Assembly (NCBI GenBank): GCA_905183005.1
Contig: CAJJDO010000014.1
Coordinates: forward strand, 497,281-561,280
Direction: 5' to 3'
Length of the DNA: 64,000 nucleotides
From: Paramecium pentaurelia
Lineage: Eukaryota; Ciliophora; Oligohymenophorea; Peniculida; Parameciidae
Both the position numbers and the translations under genes were made by a program. How positions within the stretch are numbered: position 1 is the first letter of the stretch; the number at the start of each line of letters is the position of its first letter. Below, piece by piece: positions 49,148-60,694 of this stretch. The notes under the pieces are model-generated. The model was given only the letters and a program-made list of their open reading frames with translations, had not been told where the DNA came from and did not search any database.

Positions 49148-50251
49148 ATGAAGTTATTAGCAAAATAATCTACAAAAATAGAAAACTAAGACAGGTTAAA
49201 AAATATCTTTAGTTATTTTTAAGAAGATTCATAGATTATCTTATCAAAGTTTGAAACACCTTATTTTTCATATATAATTTTTAATCCTTTCAATACCATC
49301 ACTTTAAAATTCTTTATTGATTTAATTAATACTAATTTATCATATGGATAATAAGATTATATAAGTAAATTCATTGTTTAAATAATCAAATTGATAAATG
49401 ATGAATATGAAAAATTAAAAGAAAAATAATTAAATCATAATTAGATAAATTAAGAGAATATCTTAATTTTTTAATCTGATACTAAATCATTTCTTAATAT
49501 GAGCCTTAAAAAGATTAAAATAAAATTTATTGAATTTTAAGATTCTCTCTCTCAAACTTCAAATGATTAAAAATAAATATTTTAAATAACCGAAGATTTA
49601 AAAGCATTAAATGATAAAATTAAAAGTAACTATTAAAATAAACAATATTCTGGTAATAAGGAAGGTTATAAAATAAAACAGAATATTAATTCTAAAAAGG
49701 AAGAAATTATTCATTTGATTAATCCATTTAAGAGTGAATATATTAATAAAATTACTTAGAAATTCAATGAAAAACTAAAAGATATTGATAAATCTTCTTC
49801 TATTGAAGTATTACTTTGGTAATAATATTATAATTGTTCTTTGTCATTATAAAATTAAGAATGTTAATTACATTCTATATTAAATAGTATTGATATGAAC
49901 ATTTAAATCTATCGAGAAACTCAATTAAGATTATAAGATCAGTTATAATATGAGACAAATTTATTGAATTAATTTTATTAAAGTTAATTCAGATCAAATG
50001 CGGATTAATAGTTAGAATTAGAAAAATATTATATAAAAGGTCAAGAGAATTTGAAAATCTATGTTTAATCTGAATTTGTTTTACTTATCAAAAATAAATT
50101 TCCGTATTTAAATAAAAGAGAATTCAAACTAATTGCTGAAGATATTATTGAAAAGATCTGGAAGTAATCTTAAGAAAAATATTTAGAGGATTGTTTTCAA
50201 TTAGCTTTAAATACGATTCTAAAAACAATATAAAGATTTGATGATATTTGA
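49148..50251 (+). CDS. Coiled-coil protein of unknown function
   Basis: No intron needed; 367 residues from the first in-frame ATG (MKLLAKQSTKIENQDRLKNI). The frame is open upstream to about 49080, so a 5' exon is possible. A possible short folded N-terminus (ETPYFSYIIFNPFNTITLKF) is followed by long Lys/Glu/Gln/Asn-rich helices, e.g. FIVQIIKLINDEYEKLKEKQ, and a more mixed C-terminal helix bundle. No catalytic motif, signal peptide or membrane segment. It lies 96 bp downstream of RRP36 on the same strand. I do not recognise the family. Confidence 0.65.
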
Positions 50252-50298
50252 AATATGAAAAACATTTATTTTGATATTGATTAATATTTTTAATATAA

Positions 50299-51557
50299 AT
50301 GTATACTCATCATCAATTCAAAGCCTAATGTGAGTTAGTTATTAGCTAATGCTACTACAAGGAAGGAGTAAATAGACAAAATCTCTTAAGAGATGAATAA
50401 CATTTACTATTAATGTTATCTAACAGTCATCATCATAATCACTCTAAAGAACTAAATCTTATTGATTAATGTTTATAGGATTACAGACATTAATAGATGT
50501 ACATATATTTATAGAAGTAATATCATATTTATAAATAAGTATTGTGAAACATGTCGAAAAACATTTGCACGTCATACTCAATTATTCTCATGATCCATTT
50601 TAAATGAATAAAAAACTAACTAAATAAGTTGGAACAATCTAATATGCTGGACATCATATTCATCATTTTCCAGAACTACATTCTTTAGGAAAGATGTTCA
50701 GAGAATATTTTGGAATGAATATTGACTAATTTGAAGTTTGTTCCCAGATGGTGGAATTGTGTACAGATCATTAACTTTTAAAAAATATTTATTTAAGTTA
50801 CTTTTGTAAGAATTATGGATTGATGGCAATCACAATCTAATAAAACGGACATTATTTCACAGAATTATATAAGACATATGACTTTTACATACCAGATGAG
50901 GATTACTCCCTCCCTCCTCCTGGAGGATACAGTAATGTATATCCAACAACCCAATTACCTAATTAATCCTTTCCTCCTCCTTATGGATCAAGCATTAATA
51001 CATATCCTTAATCATACAACAATCCTTTGCCACCTCCAGGTTAATTACCTCCTCCAGGATAGTATCCTTCTCCAGGATAATACCCTCCTCCAGGGTAATA
51101 CCCACCTCCAGGATAATAGCCTCCTCCAGGACAGTATCCTCCCCCAGGATAGTATCCTCCTCAAGGATAATATCCTCCTCCAGGGTAATATCCTCCTCCA
51201 GGACAATATCCTCCTCCCACCTAATAATAATCATATCCTAATTAATAACCAACCAGCTATGGAAACTAACCATACCAATAAGGACAACAACCATATAATC
51301 CAACCAGCTATCCAACTTCAAGTTAACCCTATCCTAATTATCCTCAGTAAACAAGTACTATTGGATATCCTCCATAAAACTAGTAACAATCACCTGGCTA
51401 TCCCCCTTCAAACACTCAATAATATAACCCAAATGCTTATAATCCTGTTTCTAATTAATAATAGTAAGCATATACCCCTTAAACTTAAAACACAACTTAA
51501 TAACCAAATTATGTTCCTATGCCCCCCCCAGCAAATCAATCGTATCCTTATAAATGA
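50299..51557 (+). CDS. Protein with His-rich N-domain and PPPGQY repeat tail
   Basis: One 23-nt intron (50517-50539); 411 residues. N-terminal ~190 residues form a helical domain of unknown family with many histidines (SNSHHHNHSKE; YAGHHIHHFPELHSLGKMF; CSQMVELCTDHQLL). From residue ~190 the chain is Pro/Gly/Gln/Tyr: about ten PPPGQY-type units, then YPNQQPTSYGNQ-like sequence to the end at NQSYPYK. Such tails are disordered and occur on annexins, shisa-like and ESCRT-related proteins, where they bind WW, SH3 or UEV domains or drive self-association. Function unknown. Starts 48 bp after the coiled-coil gene. Confidence 0.7.
51028..51222 (+). repeat. 18-bp tandem coding repeat (PPPGQY)
   Basis: About ten imperfect units with core CCTCCTCCAGGATAATAT, all in frame in the gene above. 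Units differ at silent sites (GGA/GGG, TAA/TAG/CAG/CAA for Gln), so the protein motif is conserved beyond the DNA repeat. Confidence 0.93.
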
Positions 51558-52305
51558 CTTATATCAAATAATGGATATAACATAAAAACAATTATTTTAC
51601 ATAAATTAAATTATTTTTTATGAAATATTTACTATTTTAGAAAATAAAATATGCAAGATTATGTAGGAAAGCATATTATAATTTTCATTTATGAGATTTT
51701 GAAATTAATAATATTATAAAGTTATTTAGAATTTATTGTCGGAATCAAATAAATAAGATTATAATTATATCTATAGAGCTATATCATTTTAGGATGATGA
51801 GCTTTGAAATTATATTATTAAAGTTTTGCATTTTTATAAATTCAATAATGCTATTTATATTATTTTCTTTGTGATTAAAGATATATAGATAGCCTACTTA
51901 AATTTAATGAAAATATGGTATTGAGAATTCATAATCATAAGAGATTTTAAGAAGTTTATGCAATAAAAATAAGAAAATTAAGGATCAAATAACAGTGTAT
52001 AAAATAAATATAAATAGGGGCTTAAAATTGCTTCTAAAAAATGTACAATTAATAAATACTTAATTTATAATTGTAAATATATATTATCTTCTATAAATAA
52101 CAAAAAATGAACATGTTAATAAACTTTGAGATTACACATTAATTTTAGAAAATAAAACTTACTGAATGATTGTTTATTTTTAGTAATATTTGAATAAGAA
52201 ATATTGTGTAGGATTAGATTATTTATTTATGAATCTTTCATCAAGAATTATTAAATTTGATTTACAAGTGAGAATAATTATATACATTTAAAATTAATAA
52301 ATAAG
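51558..52305. other. Convergent intergenic, 748 bp
   Basis: Between the stop of the PPPGQY gene (plus) and the stop of the IQ-MORN gene (minus). Unusually long for a convergent 3'-3' spacer here. AT-rich, nothing recognised. Confidence 0.5.
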
Positions 52306-53382
52306 TCAATTTTAGATGTTTTTTATCTTCTTCCCTTCTATCCATTCTCCTTTTTTTATAGATCCATCCAATAAAATATATTACCCTCTACCATGTTATT
52401 TTCCGCTTACCCATTCTCCTTCATATTTTCTGCCATCAGCCCAAGTATAAATACCATAACCATGTTTCTTATCGTTGATATAACCTCCTTTATAGGATCT
52501 ACCATCTTGCCATGTATAATGTCCTTATCCATGCATATTATTATTTAGCCACTCTCCTTCATACCTTCTACCATCACTCCATTAATATACTCCCTTTCCA
52601 CTGATCTAATTGTTATCCCAATCTCCATCATAGAAACTTCCATCATTCCAAATATACTTTCCTTTACCATGCTTCTTTCCTTGATTATACTAGCCTTCAT
52701 ATTTAGAACCATCTGCCCCTATAATCATAATCTAATTATAAATTACAAGTTTCTACTCCAAATCCATGTTGTAAATCATTTAGCCATTCTCCTTCATATT
52801 TTGCTCCATTAGCATGACTATATATGCCAAATCCACAAGCCTTATCTTCTAACCAAGTTCCTTCGAAAATATCTCCATCTACATGATAAAACTTTCCTTT
52901 TCCATGAGCCATATTATTTTTCCATTATCCTACAAACTTAGCTCCATCATTCCATAATTATGTGCCTTACCCATCTCTAGAATTTCCAATCCATTCACCT
53001 TCATATATAGCACCGCTCTTATACTTAAAAGGAGGTCTTTGTTCTCTTGTTTTAGAATTGCTATGTTATTGAGCATAATCTTTATCACTGCTAAAATATT
53101 TATTAGCTATTGGAGGAGCACTTGCAATATCATTTGTACCGATTGACTTTTTTTATATTTTTTTTCTAACAATATAACCTCTCCAATGAGCTTATATAGT
53201 AATGGCAGCTTTAATCTTCTTACTTTTACTTCCATGATCACCACTTATATTTGAGACTCTTTATTTGCTGGTCTATGAGAGTTGAATAAATATTATACTT
53301 GACTTTATTATTAACTAGTTCTATAAGCCTAATACTTAATATAATAAATATACTTATTGATCCACTGTTAGCTCTCTTCCAT
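52306..53382 (-). CDS. IQ-motif + MORN-repeat protein
   Basis: Introns 53321-53353 (33 nt), 53273-53298 (26 nt) and 52719-52746 (28 nt) leave 330 codons (329 aa). The start is MEESQQWINK. An IQ motif, IQAHWRGYIVRKKIQK, around residue 45 should bind calmodulin, a major Ca2+ sensor of Paramecium cilia and cortex. From residue ~110 there are about nine MORN repeats (YEGEWIGNSRDGQG, FEGTWLEDKACGFG, YEGEWLNDLQHGFG and so on) to the last residues. MORN proteins bind membranes or structure cytoskeleton (basal bodies, radial spokes). IQ-MORN architecture is common in ciliates. Specific partner unknown. Confidence 0.85.
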
Positions 53383-53767
53383 CTGGTTTTTAACATGATT
53401 AACAGTTATTACATTAACCCATTTTAGATTTTAAATTTTATATAAATTTTTTTTTACAATTACTGAATAAGATCATATGGTTCTGGATTGTTAAAAAGGA
53501 CAAGATTCAAATTCAAATTATCAAGAGTTCAAATAAAACAATAAATTCATAAGAAAAAAGATTAATTATTAGGTCTTTATATTCAAAATTAATTAATTGT
53601 TATTATAAAACTTGAATTTTTTTGAAAATATTCTTCTTGGTTCATATATAAACTCAAATTGTATTTAATATTTTAGTATGATTATAATTATTTATATTTA
53701 TAGTAAATATATTTAAAATTGAAGACTTAGTAAGAAACTGTTTAAAATAAATAAATAAAATGAAATT
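53383..53767. other. Intergenic, 385 bp
   Basis: Between two minus-strand genes; must contain the promoter of the IQ-MORN gene. AT-rich, no motif recognised. Confidence 0.5.
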
Positions 53768-54852
53768 TCAGATAGGATGTTCTATATTGATACTTTCTAT
53801 TTAACATTTTAACTCTTTCATATCCTCTTATATCATATCGAAATTTGGTTGATGATGATAATACTAAAAGTTAATTGGACTATAGTCTAATATTTTTCTA
53901 TGCTAATTAAATGGGGAATTATCTTATTCTTCCATCCCACCAAATTGCTTAGAATCAAATGAATCTAGATATAAATGATAAAAGACGACCTTAAATCAAA
54001 TTAATGGATGGTTGTATACGATGAGATGGTGTTTAATTTATTAGTAATGAATCGTTTTTTGTATTATCATGTTCCTCTTTTAAACTTTATATAGTTTCTA
54101 AAGGTTAATATATAGGCTAAGAAACATTCAACATAGAATTTGGAACTATTTTTTATGGTTGCTCTGGTTCTGATTCAATTGATTGATCATGGTCATCATC
54201 ATCTGATCTTTCATCTAACATATGAACTCTTTTTATATAAGAGTAAAATCGATTCTTCACTTAATTTTCCTAATGATAGGTCCTCACTGTACTGGTCTTC
54301 GATTTAACATCTTTGCAATTTCGCTCCACTTAGGACCATATATTCGATATTGTTCTAAAATTATTTGATCTTCTTATAAAGTGAATTTTTCTCGATTTAT
54401 TTCAGGATCCAAATTATTTAAGAATCTTTCTCTAATCTATTTACTTGAACGTCCATCCATAAGTCCTTCAATCAATTTCCAATTACGACCATGCTCATTA
54501 ACTAGCCTAATAACTTCTTGATCTTCAAAATCTGTCCACTATTTTCGAAGTTTAGTCAAAAAATAGATGCAAAAATACTTTATTTGGATTAATTCTTTTC
54601 CATCTTTATTAACACTAACTAAGATTTCGTCCTGGAATGCCTTCAGCAATTAATTTCCAGTTTCCGTTATGCCTAATGTGCAATTCCATTAATAAAGAAT
54701 CCTCATTAGGTTTCCAAAATTTGCCATATCTCCTCTCAGAAGAACTTGAATCAGAGTCCTTACTTTGCTTATGAATGGCTTTTGCAATCTAAGGGGATCT
54801 AAAACAAGTTAAATTTTTATTGATACTTGGAACTTGTTTGTTTTCTACTCAT
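53768..54852 (-). CDS. Three-repeat MYB (3R-MYB) transcription factor
   Basis: Four introns (28, 40, 23, 25 nt) leave 323 codons (322 aa). Three consecutive Myb repeats with regularly spaced tryptophans: R1 WKPNEDSLLMELHIRHNGNW then CQQRWKRINP; R2 WTDFEDQEVIRLVNEHGRNW then QIRERFLNNLDP; R3 FTLQEDQIILEQYRIYGPKW then QVKNRFYSYIKR. The third-helix NxVKNR in R3 is the c-Myb-type base-contacting helix. The tail is acidic (SDDDDHD) and Gln/Pro-containing, perhaps an activation region. 3R-MYBs in eukaryotes often drive cell-cycle genes. The 40-nt intron between R1 and R2 is long for this genome, and the last intron starts GTC, so the C-terminal ~50 residues are less certain. Confidence 0.85.
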
Positions 54853-56728
54853 TCTTAAATATTTAATTAAAATAATTAAATAAATATAGACTATTATAAA
54901 GATATAATAAATAAAAGATGTATCACTAAAACTATCTATCTATTATACTTTCACATCATTCAAAAAGCAAATTCAATTTAAGTAATATTTAAATTATGAC
55001 TAAATTACAATAAATCATATATCAATATAGAAAATTTTATGATATTTTTATAGATATCTATAAGCTATTCTTAAACAATCAATACAATTAAAATAATATT
55101 AATGCATTAGATTATAATGATAAAATAAATCCCTAAATTATGACATTTCAATAAAGTTGTTACTTCTATACTTGAAACTTGAATGTTGTATTTCTTAATT
55201 GCCATATTATGAATTTATAAGAAACTCTTCTTATTTTATTAGAATTTTGATAATTTCAAAATCAAATTTAATTAAATCAATCGTAACATCCAAATAAAAA
55301 TAATTTATATAAATTATAATTAAAAAAAACATAAATACAATATATTAAATCACACAACATAATCATTTTAATATCATTCTTATTATGCATAATCTAAACA
55401 TTTAAATTATTCTAATAATATCTTAAATAAAAATATTTCATTATCAATTTGTAAAAAGCTCATCACTAAATGTAAGAATTTTTTATATTTCTTTGAAAAT
55501 AATTTAAGGGTTTGAATCTTTAATCTATTAATAAACAACCATTCACCTTAAAATACTGAGTGGATGGTTCCCTTCTAATTTTGAAATTGTTATACTATTT
55601 TAACCCAAAATATTAGTATTTCCTTATAGATCTAAGATTTTAGATATTAATACTATATTGTCATGATTTATATATATCTATCATTCTTTCTTATGATTTT
55701 AATTCTAAATACAATATTGAGTGCAAATAATTAAAATATGACACTTAATATCAATTCTTAGAGTTTGATTCAATAAATTCAACCAATATTTCTAAAAAAC
55801 TACAAAAGATAAAATTTATATATTCTTGTAAAATTTAAATAGTAACATATATAATTTAAATAACAAATCAAAGCTAATTTATAATACATCTACACTCAAA
55901 ATTACTTAATCAACAAAAGTTTTAAGAATTCTCCAATTAATTTGAAATCTTACATTTATTTTCAACATAATAATAATTCTTTGCTAACATATATATTTAA
56001 AGATACTTAATTCTATTAAAATCTTTTAAAGAAACTAGACTTATTTATCCTCTTAATATATATATAAATAAATTAATATTGAATTGATTTGAGTAATTTT
56101 AATGAAACTTTTTAGTTAAATATTATTTTGGATTATTAGATTTAATAATATAAGATTATAACAAGTTGAAATATTATTAGTAATTTATATTAAATATAAA
56201 TTTAAATATATATTTTTCCTTTTATTCTAAAAATGCAAAAGAAGAAATTTCCTCTCAAAACATATATAATGAATGAGTGTCCAATCTTCTCTTAAAAAAT
56301 CAATTGAAAAGTTATTTGATACACTATTTATAATTAAGTCTTTTTTTTTCAAAATAATATTCATAGTTTATTTTCTTACTTAGGGGTATTAAGAATATGA
56401 TTAAATTGAATGTCAATATTTGATTTTATACTGTTAAATTAATTAGAAATTATGTAAATTAGAGTTGTAAACAAAATAACGTTTAATGGAGAATAATAAA
56501 AAAAAATTGAGTGAGAATAGTGGAAATAAGGAATTTATAATGTAAGAAGAAATATTTCTTAATATCTCCATTATATTTAAGAAATTTCTTATTTAGATAA
56601 TAAATATATTATAATCATAATATAAATGGATAAAATCCAGTGAGTATTGAATATAATTGTAATTTATGCATATTCATAATCAGTTTTTTGATCTATTATC
56701 AGTTATATTTTATTTAAAATACTTAAAC
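54853..56728. other. Gene-free interval, ~1.9 kb
   Basis: The longest stretch without a supportable gene in the window, upstream of both the MYB gene (minus) and the next plus gene. I read both strands for TGA-only frames and found only short, low-complexity ones. One clear hairpin stands out (55537-55569). Confidence 0.55.
55537..55569 (+). other. 10-bp hairpin in gene-free interval
   Basis: AACCATTCAC at 55537-55546 pairs with GTGGATGGTT at 55560-55569 (one G-T wobble) around a 13-nt loop. It is GC-richer than its surroundings. May be an RNA structure or chance. Confidence 0.4.
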
Positions 56729-57436
56729 ATGCTTTAATAGCCTTCCGAATCTCCTCATAAATAGACCTCAAAACGATTTGCCTTGAAAAAAGAAATACCT
56801 ATTTTAAAACAATTTCGAAAAATATACAAACAATATAATTAAAAACCTAATCCTCACTTAATCTAAAAAGAGTTTATAAAATAGTAATAAGTAAAATTAG
56901 AAGAATTAGAAGTTGAGCGTCTTTCGAATTCTCTCACACTCAACTTTGATATCTTTTCTAATAGAAAAATCTAAAATGATTAAAATAAATCTAACAATGA
57001 TGATTCTGAATAATCACCATTTTCGTAAAACACTTTTAGCGAAGACACAATATTAAAAGAACAACACTAAAAAGAATTAGATTTTAACATGCTTTATTAA
57101 ATTTATTTAGAGAAGTAATTTACAGAAGGTAATAGCAATAATTTACATTAGATAAGAAATAAAGATGTTTAGAATGGCTATCGAAAAATTGAGCCAAATT
57201 ATTAGAACGTTTAAGCATTATCAAAATTACTATATCATTACCACGAAATTGATAATTTGTAGTAGGTTGATGAGTGGAATATTAGTGATTTTTATAATGC
57301 TTATTCTAGTATATTAAATCTTATCTCATTATTTTTGAAGTCATAAACTGATTCACAATTAACGATGAAAATTAATTAAGCATTACAAATTCCATTCTAA
57401 TAAAATAATCATAGTCTATAAATAATGATATTTTGA
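56729..57436 (+). CDS. Protein of unknown function (235 aa), Gln/Asn-rich
   Basis: Intronless, 236 codons from MLQQPSESPHKQTSKRFALK to a TGA at 57434. The N-terminus is basic with SP and TS sites; a short helix (QVKLEELEVERLSNSLTLNF) is followed by a Ser/Asp/Gln-rich middle and a folded-looking C-terminus (LSKLLYHYHEIDNL, WNISDFYNAYSSILNLISLF). No signal peptide or zinc motif. The C-terminal pattern could be a small helical domain. I do not recognise the family. It faces the following small minus gene tail to tail. Confidence 0.6.
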
Positions 57437-57791
57437 AGTGAGAATTTAATTATATATGTTATTTTTTTGGTCTGTTACATTAGAATATGAATGTGTTTTG
57501 GAAAAAACCTTCTGAGTTGATTAAAACAATTGCAATTATCACAAATTAAAATAAATTGCATTTATATTAAATTTAATCTAATAAATTATGTTATGACATA
57601 ATTAATCTATGTGTAATTGTTTACTTAATTCAATCAATTAATAATAAATCATAAATTAATCAATTTTCTTATTTTATTATGTTGTATAATATATCTTTAG
57701 ACAAAATTAAGTATTTTATATATGAACTGAAGATGTAGACTTATAATATTAAAAAATAGTATAGAAATGAATGTTATTGCAAAATAAATGA
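57437..57791. other. Convergent intergenic, 355 bp
   Basis: Between two facing stops. AT-rich, no feature seen. Confidence 0.5.
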
Positions 57792-58175
57792 TCAAATTTT
57801 GAAATCGTCGTCATCTCTGCTCATTCTTCTTTATAATGCAACATTCTAAGGTGTAGTTGGAATGCCAAATTTATAAATTGGAGAAAATTCATCAATATCA
57901 TCATCTTAAACATTTGCATGGTTTATTCGTTAATCAAGAATGAATTATTATAGTATTTGTTATTGTTACTGATGTTACTGAATAACTCTAAATAGTAAAT
58001 TTTGATCAATCTTTTTTTAAGTTGGCTAAGGGTTTACATTTTTCTTAGGCTTTTCAATTTTTTTTTTCATTTCTTTTGGAACTATTTTTTCTTTGAGACC
58101 TTCTTTTTTTGCTTCCTTTTATTATTATCTATAATTTTTATAAACAATGAAAGGCTCATTTAAATTAGAAGCCAT
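57792..58175 (-). CDS. Small charged protein of unknown function (127 aa)
   Basis: Intronless frame: MASNLNEPFIVYKNYRQQQK, then a Lys/Glu-rich stretch (EMKKKIEKPKKNVNPQP), a Gln run and an acidic end with DDDIDEFSPIYKFGIPTTP and SRDDDDF. Both ends look like short linear motifs and the centre like a helix. No family recognised. It is transcribed away from the TTLL gene with only 111 bp between starts, so the two may share a promoter region and expression. Confidence 0.6.
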
Positions 58176-58286
58176 TCCTGAATTCTTTATTAATTATATT
58201 ATTTTATTTTATATTTCTATAATACATATATATAGCATTATTTTGATCAATTATTAATCATTATATTAAATAACTGTATATAAAAT
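58176..58286. promoter_or_regulatory. Short divergent promoter, small charged protein / TTLL
   Basis: 111 bp, nearly all A/T, between two outward-facing starts. It must contain both core promoters; no motif recognised. Confidence 0.5.
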
Positions 58287-60568
58287 ATGAAATAAGAAAA
58301 AGAGATAATATTTAATGGAGAATTTGATGATAGTGAAGAAGAAGATGACGATTAATCATAAGATTAAGAAAGCGATGAAGAATAAACTAAAAAAAAGAAA
58401 AAGAAATTGCTTTAAAACACAAATAAAAATTTAATTATGAATGTTTCAGGTAATACTTACATTATTAAATAGATACTTAGTATCCTGTTGTGAAATTTGT
58501 TGGAAAAATGATATACAAATTTAAATTGTAATATGTTCCATATTAGGAAGTAAATAACTGGGATTTTTGTTGGACAGACAATGCTGTACTTCCTGAAACT
58601 TTGGCTAAAATGCAATGTAAGATATCATATATAAATTATTATAGCACATTAAAAGATTAATCATTTCCCAGGTATGTATTCGTTAGCTCGTAAAAATCAT
58701 CTAGGCAAAAATTTGAACAAAATGTAGAAACAATTTCCAGATGAATATGACTTTTATCCAAGAACTTGGATGTTACCAAGTGAATATAATGATTTCAAAC
58801 AATAATTTGGCAAAGCTAAAACATTTATACTGAAACCTGAAGCATCTTGTTAAGGCAAAGGTATAATTTCAGCTCATATCAAAAGGAATCTTCTTAACTC
58901 GCTCTATAGAATCTATTAATCCTACTGAACATTATGTTGCATAAAGATATATTCATAAACCACTTCTTATTGATGGATTAAAGTTTGATTTAAGAATGTA
59001 TGTATTAATTTGTGGTTGTGATCCTTTAAGAATATATTTATATAAAGAAGGTTTAGCAAGATTTGCAACTTAAGCATATATTGTTCCAAATACAAATAAT
59101 TTAGATGATGTTTGTATGCATTTAACTAATTATGCTATAAATAAAGATAATCCTAATTTTATATTCAACTCTGATGAAAAGAAAATGGATGTTGGACATA
59201 AAAGAAGTATGTCCAGTGTTTTTTAACTATTAAGAGATTAAGTAATTATTTTTTAATTATAAATAGAATCAAAATGTTGATTAATTGCTTGATGATATAA
59301 AAGATTTAATAATCAAAACTTTTTGTTCAGTTTAGCCAATTTTACAATAAAATTATACTTAAGTTGATAATTATGCTAATAATATGTGTTTTGAGATTCT
59401 TGGATTTGATATTTTAATAGATAGTTCCTTGAAACCATATTTACTTGAAGTCAACCATACTCCTAGTTTTACTACTGATACACCTTTAGATTAATATATT
59501 AAAAAGAATTTAATAGCTGATACTATTACATTAATGAATATCAATCTAAAAACTAAAAATGAGATAATATAATAAAAAAAAGATGAAATGTAGAAAAGAG
59601 TATTAACAGGCAAAAAGACAAAGTTATCAACTGAAGAAAAGAAATTAATTAAATTATAATGTTAAAAATAAAGAGATGATTATGAATCATAAAATAAGGG
59701 AAATTATGAATTGATTTATCCATGTTCTAAGTCTTATGATGAATATTTATAACATTCTTTAAAACTGTATGAAGAGTGGACTGGAGCAAGTAAATTATAA
59801 TTAAATAATTTAGATATAAGAAGAAATCAGAAAAAAGAATCTATTCAAATAAATTAAGAACCTCAAAATAAATCTTAATCTCAACCTAAAAAGATTATAC
59901 TTGAAAAGAAGAGCACTTTATATAAACATGTTCAGAGTAGAATCAATACAAATTTATTTCCAACTAATAAAAATGAGTAGAATAAAGGAAATGAAATTAT
60001 TTAGGAAGGGGAAGAACAACCTCCAAATTAAATAGATACTATACCTGAAGTGGATAATGATAATTTTGTTCCTTATGAAGATTATTAATAACAGTCATTA
60101 GAATCAATTAAAGATTTATGTGCTTTTACAGAAAAACAAGGAAGAGAATTATAGATTTTGGATTTGATTTAATATAGAAAAGTTGATAATAGGCTTAATA
60201 ATTCGCATATTTAGTAATAAAATGTATAAAGCATTTTATCTCCACTTTCTTCAATTAAGGGAGTGTTATAGGGTATAGCAATTAAGAATGTAAAGCAATT
60301 TGCTATTAGAAAAAATAATAAAAATGTTAAATCCTCATCAAAATAAATAAATGAAAGTGAACATGAAAAACTGTAAGAAAACTAATAAAAATAATAAATT
60401 ATATAATCTCAATAATTATATTAGTAAAGTAATCCACAAGGGATGAATGGAGCCTATATTAAACCAAAAGTATTTAGTTTAAAATTATCACATCCTCCAA
60501 AAGGATATAAATTGTAATCTCTCCCTTTATTGATACAATAAAATTATACTAAATTTAGATATGAATGA
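58287..60568 (+). CDS. Tubulin tyrosine ligase-like protein (polyglutamylase type)
   Basis: Four introns (23, 28, 25, 25 nt) leave exactly 727 codons (726 aa). After an acidic/Lys-rich N-terminus (~55 aa) the TTL domain follows: WDFCWTDNAVLPETLAKMQ, KINHFPGMYSLARKNHLGKN, YPRTWMLPSE, FILKPEASCQGKGIFLT (ATP-grasp lysine loop), VAQRYIHKPLLIDGLKFDLR, YVLICGCDPLRIYLYKEG, CMHLTNYAINK, CFEILGFDILID and PYLLEVNHTPSF with the metal-binding Glu/Asn. These are the TTLL4/6/7-like signatures of enzymes that add glutamates to axonemal and cortical tubulin tails. The ~300-residue C-terminal tail is Lys/Gln-rich. Initiase versus elongase preference cannot be read by eye. Confidence 0.92.
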
Positions 60569-60694
60569 TTTTTTATATTTCTAATTATATAATATTTTGA
60601 TTTAATAATTCTAATTATAATATTTGTGTTTTTACATTTCTAATCATATAATAATTCTTCAATAAGAATTTAAATTATAAAAAATAATAAAAAA

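Noticed and set aside
50878..51585. 235-codon ORF in another frame over the PPPGQY repeat, and its minus-strand counterpart
   Set aside because: Frame shadows of the repeat; the annotated frame continues a domain upstream and uses TAA/TAG as Gln.
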